Origin: an uncultured Pseudomonadota bacterium
GTDB lineage: Bacteria > Pseudomonadota > Gammaproteobacteria > Burkholderiales > SG8-39
NCBI GenBank assembly: GCA_903864555.1
Contig: CAIPGJ010001064.1
Location: 1-9,950, forward strand
DNA length: 9,950 nt
Direction of reading: 5' to 3'
Positions 1-6,507 of the stretch are shown in pieces. The notes under the pieces were generated by a model. That model made no database searches. It was given only the letters and a program-made list of their open reading frames with translations, and was not told where the DNA came from. Both the position numbers and the translations under genes were made by a program. The first letter of the stretch is position 1. Every line of letters begins with the position of its first letter.

Positions 1-131
1 TGCTCAGCCTTCTGGACCGAGGACGTCCGGGGCATGCGTCGGCAATTCCATGGCCCTGGCAATTCGCCGGAAGATATCCGGTCGGGAAGGCCCTTGATCA
101 AGTCCTGCAATTACTGGGATAGCGTGCAAGC
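1..131. other. Left flank; possible 3' end of an upstream gene
   Basis: No complete gene lies here. All three forward frames stay open for a long part of the stretch. Frame 1 is open from the window edge to a TGA at 133-135, which would overlap the ATG at 132 as ATGA, the arrangement of a coupled upstream gene. Frame 3 is open until a TAG at 120-122 and frame 2 until a TGA near 97. I recognise no protein family in any of them. Frame 1 has the highest G/C share at third positions, but not clearly enough to call a gene. A short inverted repeat (CCGGA at 67-71, TCCGG at 77-81, 5-nt loop) is present; it could be chance. No convincing sigma-70 promoter or Shine-Dalgarno sequence was seen before 132. 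Confidence 0.25.
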
Positions 132-1328
132 ATGAAACTTGTGGAAGTGCCGGTGGAAGCGCTGGAGTTCGGCATGTACGTCTCGAAACTGGACCGCCCG
201 TGGGCGGGAACGCCTTTTGTCTTCCAGGGTTTCGTGCTGAAGAACGACAAGCAGGTCGAGGCCATCAAGAAGTTCTGCAAGAGCGTGTTCATCGACCCCG
301 AGAAGCGGGAGTTGCAGGATCCCGCCAGGGTGACCCCGGAAGATCTTGCAAAGATACGCGGCTCTACCGTCTATCGGGAGGCCGCCAGCGTCGAGGCAGA
401 ATTCCCGCGCGCGGCCAAGGCCTACACCCAATCCACCACGGTGGTACGGGAACTCGCTCGGGCGGTGAGTACCGGCAGCGCCATCGACAGCCCAAAGGCG
501 CGCGAGGCATCGGTGCAGATCACCGAGAGCGTGACGCGCAACCCGGATGCCATGGCCCTGCTCACCAAGCTGCAGGAGAAGAACAGCGAAGTCCTCAGCC
601 GCTCGGCCGAGATCGCCGTCACCATGACCATCTTCGGCCGCTTCCTGCAGCTCCCGCCACAGACCCTGGAACTACTGGGCATGGTCGGCCTGATGCAGGA
701 CGTGGGCAAGCTGCGGCTGCCGCGCGAACTCGCCCTCAACGGCCCCATCAATGCCGCCGAAGTGCAGGCCTACCGGGAGCACGTCGAGCACTCCATCGCC
801 ATCCTGCGCGAGACCCCGGGACTGCCATCGGACCTGCACGACTACGTCTCGGTGCACCATGAGCGCTTCGATGGCAGCGGCTATCCGCGCGGACTGCGGG
901 GCGACGCCATCCCGCTGGCCGGCCAGATCGCCGGCCTGATCGACACCTACGACACGCTCACCGCCCCGCGCCCACTGGGTGAAGCCATGACCCCGGCCAC
1001 CGCGCTCAACATTCTCTACAAGGAGCGCGGCAAGGCCTTTCAGGCAGCACTGGTCGAGCAGTTCATCCAGTGCATAGGCGTCTATCCGGTCGGCAGCGTG
1101 GTGCAATTGAACAGCGGTGATGTGGCAGTCGTGATCGCCCAGAACATGGTGCGCCGCATGCAGCCGCGCATCATGGTGGTGAAGGATGCCCAGGGCGTGC
1201 CGATCCGGCCGCACCGCATGCTCGACCTGATGAGAGAACCGAAATTCCGGCCTGACGAGCCCTACCGCATCCAGCGTGCCCTTGATGACGCCACGGTCAG
1301 CATAGACCCGCGAGAGCTGTTCCTGTGA
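132..1328 (+). CDS. DUF3391/HD-GYP domain protein with degenerate catalytic HD motif
   Basis: The 398-residue protein starts with a DUF3391-type domain (about residues 1-135; LEFGMYVSKLDRPW near the start is typical) followed by an HD-GYP domain (about 145-320). Family members are normally metal-dependent c-di-GMP phosphodiesterases. Retained features are the DVGK segment (D190, K193), H217, the paired H242-H243, the signature HHERFDGSGYP (242-252) and D271 in IDTYD. However, the histidine of the HD pair is Q189 (codon CAG at 696-698), and the earlier helix that usually gives the first metal-ligand histidine reads SRSAEIA, with R157 in its place. Loss of these ligands suggests absent or altered hydrolysis, with the GYP surface kept. 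No membrane segment is visible, so it is probably cytoplasmic. The ATG at 132 fits the usual family N-terminus, although no clear Shine-Dalgarno precedes it. The stop overlaps the next gene's GTG by 4 bases, so the two are probably co-translated. Confidence 0.9.
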   Translation: MKLVEVPVEALEFGMYVSKLDRPWAGTPFVFQGFVLKNDKQVEAIKKFCKSVFIDPEKRELQDPARVTPEDLAKIRGSTVYREAASVEAEFPRAAKAYTQSTTVVRELARAVSTGSAIDSPKAREASVQITESVTRNPDAMALLTKLQEKNSEVLSRSAEIAVTMTIFGRFLQLPPQTLELLGMVGLMQDVGKLRLPRELALNGPINAAEVQAYREHVEHSIAILRETPGLPSDLHDYVSVHHERFDGSGYPRGLRGDAIPLAGQIAGLIDTYDTLTAPRPLGEAMTPATALNILYKERGKAFQAALVEQFIQCIGVYPVGSVVQLNSGDVAVVIAQNMVRRMQPRIMVVKDAQGVPIRPHRMLDLMREPKFRPDEPYRIQRALDDATVSIDPRELFL

Positions 1329-2677
1329 CGGACACGGCTGGCGCGGAACCCGCGGCAGCCCTGCCGCGGACGGCCTTCACCGAGGCCGTTGAAGCCTGCC
1401 TGGCAGCCCGGCAGGAAGACGGCCGGGGCATGGCGGTGCTGCTGGTCGACTGCGGGCTGATCGGCCGCATCGATGCGATCTGGGGATACGCCGTCGGGGA
1501 TGCCGTGCGCCAGCGCTACGCCGACTCCCTGATTGCCGACGTGCTGCGCCCGGGCGACCAGATCGGCCTGATGGGCCGCGATGAACTGGCCTGCCTGCTG
1601 GCCACGGTGGATGACCCTTACGTGCCACTGCTGGCTGCCGAGAAAATACTGCGCGCACTCACCGCGCCGCTGTGGATGGGCGAAGAGGAAATCTACAGCC
1701 ATCCTGCCATCGGCATTGCCAGCGTCCCCGAAGACGGCAGCGATGCCGCCACACTGCTGCAACGGGCCAGGAGCGCCAGCCTGCAGGCGCTGCAGACCCG
1801 CGAACGGATCAGCGGCTGCAATGAAGCCGGCCTCAAGGCACTGGAAAGTTCGCTGATGATCGAGAGCCGCCTGCGCGCTGCCGTGCAGGAAGACTCCTTC
1901 GAGCTGTACTACCAGCCGCAGTACGACCTGAGGCTCGGTCCCATCATGGCGGTGCAGGTCCACCTGGCCTGGCGCGATCCGGCTGCCGGCCTGGTGGTCG
2001 CAACCCAGGCCTATGCCGCCGCCGAATCGGCTGGCACATCAGTGACGCTGCTGTCCTCGATACTCAATCGCTCCCTGCGGAATGTCTCGGAGTTCCGCTA
2101 CAGCGCCGGCCTCGACCTGCTGCTGGGCGTGCCGCTGCCCGCCTTCGTGCTGCGCAATCCGGACCTGCCCGAAGTGGTGGAGCGTGCGCTGGGCACCTGG
2201 CGGCTGCGTGCCGGCCGTATCGTGTTCCAGGTCAGCGACACCGCAATCCTGGAAACGGACGCCGCCTGCCGGGACAACCTGCTGCGGCTCAAACGCCTGG
2301 GCGTGAGACTGTGCCTGGATGATCCCGGAGCCAGCCTCTCGTCACTGGCTTTTCTGGCCACCCTGCCCTTCCAGGAGATCCGGCTGGACCTGTCCAGGAT
2401 GGTCTCCGTTGCCGAAGCGGCCGAAGCGGCAGCGCCGGCAGCCGTGGCTCCCGCAACGGCCAGGCCCAACACACCACCACCCCCACCCCCGAAAAGCGAA
2501 CGCATCCCTGCCGCCTTCATCAGCCTGGCGCATCAACTATCGCTGGAAGTGGTGGCGTGCGGCGTGCCCAATGAAGCCGCTTCCGCCAGCCTGAAGGAAC
2601 TGGGTTGCGAATACATCCAGGCTGATTTCATGGGGCCCGCGCTGGACGCTGACGCCTTCGTGTCGCGCTTCGGCTGA
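1325..2677 (+). CDS. Degenerate GGDEF-EAL domain protein
   Basis: This 450-residue protein has the layout of a diguanylate cyclase/phosphodiesterase: a GGDEF-like domain (about 36-160) and an EAL-like domain (about 178-450). The fold is recognisable from GLMGRDELACLL (81-92), FELYYQPQYDL (192-202), CLDDPG (330-335) and the C-terminal IQADFMGP (431-438). The active sites are eroded. GG(D/E)EF is GRDEL (84-88). By alignment to EALLRW, the EAL triplet is QVH (211-213). The usual catalytic lysine is R353, and the late AEGVE glutamate is C412 in ACGVP. D332-D333 and Q432 remain. Neither synthesis nor hydrolysis of c-di-GMP is expected; binding or a structural role is possible. An Ala/Pro-rich stretch (361-392) interrupts the EAL part. 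The start is GTG, with GAGAG at 1312-1316 eight bases upstream, overlapping the HD-GYP stop as GTGA. No transmembrane segment or signal peptide is visible. Confidence 0.87.
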   Translation: MTDTAGAEPAAALPRTAFTEAVEACLAARQEDGRGMAVLLVDCGLIGRIDAIWGYAVGDAVRQRYADSLIADVLRPGDQIGLMGRDELACLLATVDDPYVPLLAAEKILRALTAPLWMGEEEIYSHPAIGIASVPEDGSDAATLLQRARSASLQALQTRERISGCNEAGLKALESSLMIESRLRAAVQEDSFELYYQPQYDLRLGPIMAVQVHLAWRDPAAGLVVATQAYAAAESAGTSVTLLSSILNRSLRNVSEFRYSAGLDLLLGVPLPAFVLRNPDLPEVVERALGTWRLRAGRIVFQVSDTAILETDAACRDNLLRLKRLGVRLCLDDPGASLSSLAFLATLPFQEIRLDLSRMVSVAEAAEAAAPAAVAPATARPNTPPPPPPKSERIPAAFISLAHQLSLEVVACGVPNEAASASLKELGCEYIQADFMGPALDADAFVSRFG

Positions 2678-2750
2678 ACGGCCCTGGCGGCTCAACCGGT
2701 ACCCACCCGACGCTGACGCAGCCAGCACCGGCCAACGCTTCGTCACTTCC
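2678..2750. other. Convergent gap between the GGDEF-EAL gene and the cyclase gene
   Basis: These 73 bases separate two genes that end towards each other. I looked for a hairpin followed by a T run on either strand and found no convincing intrinsic terminator, so termination here may be Rho-dependent or transcripts may overlap. Confidence 0.4.
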
Positions 2751-5114
2751 TCAGTTGCTGGTCATGGTCCAGACGCCATCCCAGGTGTCCGGCGGCGGCG
2801 CCTCGGCATAGGTCTCGCAGCGCTCGCGGAATATCCGGGAAGGCCGGTCATCGGGATTCTTCAGGGAGGCTTCACGGAAGCAGCTGGCTGCACGCCCCCA
2901 GTCCCGCTGCCGGTACAGGCGCAGGCCTTCCGCATAGGCCTGCATCACCGCCTCGCAGCCGGGGAACCCGCCTTCGGCATAGTGATCCATCGCCTCGAAC
3001 AGGGCCAGCGGCCGGGATGAACCGCGCACCCGGATGAAATCCAGTTCGCGGAGCAACGCCTGGTTGTGCAGACTGGCCGCCGTCTTTTCGCACAGCAGGA
3101 TGGAGGTGCCGTAGAACTTGTTGGCGGACTCCAGCCGCTCGGCCAGGTTCACCCGGTCGCCGATCACGGTGTACTCCAGCCGCTTGGGCGAACCGATGCT
3201 GCCGACCACCGCATGCCCGGTGCTGATGCCGATGCCGATGTTCATGGCTTCATGGCCACGCGCCCGGCGGCGCTGGTTCAGCTCGCGCAGGCAGGTCATC
3301 ATGCGGTTGGCCGTGGTGACGGCATTGTCGGCATCCTGGTCGGTTGCCCTCACCGAACCGAATACCGCCATGATCATGTCGCCGATGTACTTGTCGAGGA
3401 TGCCGTTGTTGGCAAAGATGATGTCGACCATGGTGCTGAAGTATTCGTTCAGCATCACCACGGTCTCGCGCGGCCCCAGTCTTTCGGTCATGGCGGTAAA
3501 GCCGCGGATATCGGAGAACAGCACGCTCACCTCGCGGCCCACGCCGCTCACCGCGTCCTCGCCGCTGTCGATCAGCTGGTCCACCACCACCTTGCTCATG
3601 TAGCGGGACATGGTGTTGCGCAGGCGCTTCTCGCGGCTGATGTCCTCGATCACCAGCATGTAGCCTGCCGGCTGGTCATTCACGGTCAGCAGCGGCACGG
3701 CAGTCAGGTTGACCGAAACCGATTTGCGATCCGCCAGCAGCAGGTCGGCGTCAACGGTGATATCGGTTCGGCCGGAGCTGCGCACCTTCTCCAGGCTGCG
3801 AAGTATCCAGGCATTGGAAACGGCGAAGACATGGTCCGCCGCGCGGCCGACCAGGGCCGCCTCGGGCACTGACAGGATGCCCAGCGCCGCGGCATTCACC
3901 TTGCCGATGTGAAAGTCCGCATCCATGGTCACCACGCCGTTGCTCATGCTGCGCAGGATGCCCTCGTTGTAATTGCGCGCCGCGCTGATCTGTTCGAACA
4001 GCTGTGCATTCTCGATGGACACCGCAGCCTGCGCGCACAAGGCCCGCAGCCGGTCGCTGTCGGTCGGATCGAAGGCGCCGGCTCGCTTGTTGAGGATCTG
4101 CATGGCACCGATGCGCGTGCCACGGTGGGTGGTAATGGGCATGCACAGCATGTTGCGCGTCTTGTAGCCGGTGCGCCGGTCGAACTCCTGATTGAAGCGC
4201 GCATCGGCATACGCATCCGGGATGTTGATGGGCTGCCCGCTGGTAAAACACTCCCCGGCCATGCCGGCATCGGCGGGAAAGCGGATTTCCTGGACACTGG
4301 CGCCGCCCAGCACGCGCGAATAAAGCTCGTTGGTGGCCGGATCGTGCAGGAACAGGGAGCCGCGCTCGGCATCCAGCAGTTGCGTGGCGGCATCCATGAT
4401 CTTCTGCAGCAGGGGCCCCAGCACGATCTCCGAGGCAATCGAGCTCACCACCTCGAGCAGCAGCGCCTCCTCGCGCTGGGCCCGCTCCACCCGCTCGAAA
4501 ATGCGGGCGTTCTCCAGGGCCGCCGCCGCCTGCTGCGCCAGCGCCTCCAGCATTTGCAGGTCATCCAGGTCGAAGTCGCCCTCCAGCCGGTTCAGCGCCT
4601 GGGTGATGCCGATCACCTCGTGCCGGCGGTTGCGGATGGGCACGCACAGCAGGTTGCGCGTGCGATACCCGGTGCGCACATCCATGTCGCGGTTGAATAG
4701 CGGCTCGGCATAGGCATCGGGCACGATGACGCCCTTGCCACTGGCCAGCACCGAGCCCGCCACGCCCATGGTGGCCGGAAAGCGCACCTCGCCCATGGTG
4801 TTGCCCTGCATGATGCGTGAGAACAGCTCCCCCCGCTCGGTATCCAGCAGGAACAGCGAGCTGCGGTCGGCGCCCATGGTTTCGGTCACCACCTCCATCA
4901 AGCGCGGGATCAGCACGTCCAGGGACAGACTGTCCGATACCGTGTTGGCAATGTCGACAAAGCGGGTCTGGCGACGCGCCGTGGTGGCCAGGCGCAATAC
5001 CAGTTCGGACTTTTCCGCCTCGGACATGTTCCGGACGAAAGCCTCAACCTCGGCACGTGATGTGCCGGCGTCTGCGATCCAGCGCACGGTTTCTGCGGTA
5101 ATGGGCGATGCCAT
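2751..5114 (-). CDS. Class III adenylate cyclase, GAF-GAF-PAS-cyclase (CyaB1-like)
   Basis: Numbered from the ATG at 5114 (787 residues), the domains are GAF-A (about 62-204), GAF-B (226-373), PAS (381-496), class III cyclase (521-706) and a C-terminal tail (711-787) with a TPR-like helical stretch and a terminal WDGVW motif. The predicted reaction is ATP to cAMP. Catalytic residues are complete: metal aspartates D535 (FSDIRGFT) and D579 (DKYIGD), base-contacting K575 and T649 (a Lys/Thr pair, as in many bacterial adenylate cyclases), and transition-state N656 and R660 (VNLAERLE). Both GAFs carry most of the NKXnFX3DE motif (N175-R176-F181-D185 and N342-K343-F348-D352), with the final Glu replaced. 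This order matches Anabaena CyaB1, where GAF-bound cAMP activates the enzyme. No membrane helix is seen. An in-frame extension to an ATG at 5231 exists, but its sequence does not look like domain sequence, so I chose 5114; the Shine-Dalgarno there is weak. It converges on the upstream pair and follows the DUF808 gene by about 230 bases. Confidence 0.93.
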   Translation of the reverse strand: MASPITAETVRWIADAGTSRAEVEAFVRNMSEAEKSELVLRLATTARRQTRFVDIANTVSDSLSLDVLIPRLMEVVTETMGADRSSLFLLDTERGELFSRIMQGNTMGEVRFPATMGVAGSVLASGKGVIVPDAYAEPLFNRDMDVRTGYRTRNLLCVPIRNRRHEVIGITQALNRLEGDFDLDDLQMLEALAQQAAAALENARIFERVERAQREEALLLEVVSSIASEIVLGPLLQKIMDAATQLLDAERGSLFLHDPATNELYSRVLGGASVQEIRFPADAGMAGECFTSGQPINIPDAYADARFNQEFDRRTGYKTRNMLCMPITTHRGTRIGAMQILNKRAGAFDPTDSDRLRALCAQAAVSIENAQLFEQISAARNYNEGILRSMSNGVVTMDADFHIGKVNAAALGILSVPEAALVGRAADHVFAVSNAWILRSLEKVRSSGRTDITVDADLLLADRKSVSVNLTAVPLLTVNDQPAGYMLVIEDISREKRLRNTMSRYMSKVVVDQLIDSGEDAVSGVGREVSVLFSDIRGFTAMTERLGPRETVVMLNEYFSTMVDIIFANNGILDKYIGDMIMAVFGSVRATDQDADNAVTTANRMMTCLRELNQRRRARGHEAMNIGIGISTGHAVVGSIGSPKRLEYTVIGDRVNLAERLESANKFYGTSILLCEKTAASLHNQALLRELDFIRVRGSSRPLALFEAMDHYAEGGFPGCEAVMQAYAEGLRLYRQRDWGRAASCFREASLKNPDDRPSRIFRERCETYAEAPPPDTWDGVWTMTSN

Positions 5115-5342
5115 GGCGCGTATGGGCTCGTTGTAGGAAATACATTTTACCCGCGCGCCCCGCATTAACGGCAGGTATTGACGCAAGGCACGATGATAGT
5201 GCCTATATCTGCCGCAGAACGCACCGGACATCCCCGCAGGCTTGCGCAGGGTGGATCACCGGTCCCGGGTACCGGAAACCGGGAGGCGTGCTGAAGATCA
5301 CGGGGCCTCATGACCGGACGCAAACTAGTGTGAACGCCTCCT
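5115..5342. other. Spacer between the DUF808 gene end and the cyclase start
   Basis: This spacer probably carries the cyclase promoter and leader, since it is long for an operon junction. On the minus strand a TAAAAT hexamer (plus-strand positions 5149-5144) lies about 30 bases before the cyclase ATG and could be a -10 box, but no good -35 box sits at the right distance. A short inverted repeat (CCGGT at 5259-5263, ACCGG at 5271-5275, 7-nt loop) could form a weak hairpin after the DUF808 gene; it has no following T run, so I do not call it a terminator. No small gene is supported here. Confidence 0.4.
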
Positions 5343-6308
5343 TCAACGGCCGGCGTGGTCACCCTTGCGCCCCGGCAACTGCACCCGCCGCAGCAGTCGC
5401 TGCCCGACCGACACCGCGCCCAGCACCAGGGCCCCGGCCAGCACGCCGGCCAGAGCATCGAGCAGGGCAGCCACCACCACCTCAAGGAGATGACCCACGA
5501 CCGGCACGACCAGCAGCGCTTGCGCCAGATGCGCAATGCCCTCATGCACTGGCGCGAAACCGTGGGTCAGTATGCCGCCCCCGACCATGAACATGGCCAC
5601 CGTGCCAGCCACGGACAGAGATTTCATCAGCAGTGGCGCCGCACGCAGCAGCACCGCCCCCAGACCGCGTTGCAGGCGGCCGGCCGAGCGGGTCAGCGCC
5701 AAGCCGGCATCATCCAGCTTGACGATGCCCGCGACCAGTCCGTAGACACCCACGGTCATCAATGTGGCGATGGTCACCAGCACCAGCACCCGCTGACCGA
5801 AGGCGGCATCGGCCACCGTGCCCAGCGCGATGACGATGATTTCAGCCGACAGCACAAAGTCGGTCCGCACCGCCGCGCGGATCTTGTCCTTTTCCATGGC
5901 GGCCAGGTCAATGGCGGGGTCCGCCAGGGCGGCTGCCAGTGCGGCATGACGGGCCTGATCCTCAGCCTTGTCGTGCAGAAAGCGGTGCGCCAGCTTCTCG
6001 AATCCTTCGTAGCAGAGATAGGCACCGCCCAGCATCAGCAACGGGGTCACGGCCCAGGGAAGAAAGGCACTGATGGCCAGCGCCGCGGGGACCAGGATGG
6101 CCTTGTTGACCATGGAACCGCGCGCCACCGCCCACACCACCGGCAGTTCGCGATCGGCACTCACCCCCGAAACCTGCTGCGCATTGAGGGCAAGATCATC
6201 CCCCAGCACGCCCGCGGTCTTCTTCGCGGCTATCTTGCTCATGGCCGCCACGTCATCGAGGATGGAGGCAATGTCGTCTATCAGCGCCAGCAGGCTGGAC
6301 CCGGCCAT
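5343..6308 (-). CDS. yedI: DUF808 (YedI) family inner-membrane protein
   Basis: The 321-residue protein opens with [19 protein letters not shown] and continues with [20 protein letters not shown] and [16 protein letters not shown], the hallmark N-terminal region of DUF808, the family of E. coli YedI. It is an integral inner-membrane protein with no established biochemical function. Hydrophobic segments lie at about 68-98, 152-172, 174-196, 226-250 and 262-302. The length is normal and no residue loss is evident. The start at 6308 is supported by family agreement and by GGAG at 6318-6315, six bases upstream. The frame stays open far beyond it, to 6908, but that extension would run over the divergent transporter gene and has no family support. 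The gene is transcribed away from the transporter operon and towards the cyclase gene. Confidence 0.93.
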   Translation of the reverse strand: MAGSSLLALIDDIASILDDVAAMSKIAAKKTAGVLGDDLALNAQQVSGVSADRELPVVWAVARGSMVNKAILVPAALAISAFLPWAVTPLLMLGGAYLCYEGFEKLAHRFLHDKAEDQARHAALAAALADPAIDLAAMEKDKIRAAVRTDFVLSAEIIVIALGTVADAAFGQRVLVLVTIATLMTVGVYGLVAGIVKLDDAGLALTRSAGRLQRGLGAVLLRAAPLLMKSLSVAGTVAMFMVGGGILTHGFAPVHEGIAHLAQALLVVPVVGHLLEVVVAALLDALAGVLAGALVLGAVSVGQRLLRRVQLPGRKGDHAGR

Positions 6309-6314
6309 GGATGA

Positions 6315-6318
6315 CTCC
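6315..6318 (-). promoter_or_regulatory. Shine-Dalgarno of the DUF808 gene
   Basis: On the minus strand, GGAG lies six bases before the ATG at 6308. It decides the start against longer in-frame alternatives upstream. Confidence 0.65.
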
Positions 6319-6335
6319 GCAATGGGGATCAGGGG

Positions 6336-6341
6336 ATTATC
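6336..6341 (-). promoter_or_regulatory. Candidate -10 box for the DUF808 gene
   Basis: The minus strand reads GATAAT here, five of six matches to the sigma-70 -10 consensus. It would start a transcript about 20 bases before the ATG. No good -35 hexamer is visible at 16-18 bases, so this is only a candidate. Confidence 0.25.
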
Positions 6342-6411
6342 CGGGAAGTCGTGGCGCAACGGGCCCTGTATCACGGCGTCCGCCTGGCGCAGCCAGACTG
6401 CATGGATGGTT

Positions 6412-6432
6412 GTCACCGGTTCGGTCGGTGAC
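6412..6432. promoter_or_regulatory. Perfect 7-bp inverted repeat, candidate operator
   Basis: GTCACCG (6412-6418) and CGGTGAC (6426-6432) are exact reverse complements separated by 7 bases. The element lies in the roughly 200-bp region between the divergent DUF808 and transporter genes, 75 bases before the transporter start and just over 100 bases before the DUF808 start. Its symmetry suits a dimeric regulator. The gap includes further CGGT units, which also allow an alternative small hairpin. No T run follows, so it is not an intrinsic terminator. Confidence 0.4.
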
Positions 6433-6455
6433 TGGCCCTTCTGGCGCGCTTGAAC

Positions 6456-6461
6456 CATAAT
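6456..6461 (+). promoter_or_regulatory. Candidate -10 box for the transporter operon
   Basis: CATAAT matches the sigma-70 -10 consensus at five of six positions and lies about 46 bases before the binding-protein start, in an otherwise G+C-rich stretch. The -35 position is poor (TGGCCC at 17-base spacing). If used, the inverted repeat at 6412-6432 would end just upstream of the -35 area, a position where an activator or repressor could act. Confidence 0.3.
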
Positions 6462-6495
6462 CGCAGCGCCCGGATCACAACACGACTGCATTATG

Positions 6496-6501
6496 AAGGA
6501 G
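6496..6501 (+). promoter_or_regulatory. Shine-Dalgarno that fixes the binding-protein start
   Basis: AAGGAG lies six bases before the ATG at 6508. An earlier in-frame ATG at 6493 directly abuts this motif and would put it inside the coding sequence, so 6508 is the better start and also gives a cleaner signal peptide. Confidence 0.75.
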
Positions 6502-6507
6502 CCCTCG

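Noticed and set aside
94..123. TTGATC with GATAGC as a promoter for the HD-GYP gene
   Set aside because: The -10 match is three of six and the arrangement is close to chance.
3066..3872. Plus-strand open frame (268 codons) opposite the cyclase
   Set aside because: Its composition is dominated by His, Ala, Val and Gln, it has no domain, and it lies wholly antisense to the catalytic and PAS parts of a real gene.
5115..5231. N-terminal extension of the cyclase to an ATG at 5231
   Set aside because: The extra 39 residues are Arg/Tyr-rich with no domain character, while the ATG at 5114 begins a plausible N-terminus; the start still has only a weak Shine-Dalgarno.
5259..5275. Short inverted repeat as a terminator for the DUF808 gene
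   Set aside because: The stem is only 5 bp and no T run follows on the minus strand.
5108..5590. Plus-strand open frame crossing the spacer and the end of the DUF808 gene
   Set aside because: It is Pro/Arg/Ala-rich with no domain and half of it is antisense to the DUF808 gene.
6493..6507. Earlier ATG at 6493 for the binding protein
   Set aside because: It abuts the AAGGAG that serves the ATG at 6508 and has no ribosome site of its own at proper spacing.
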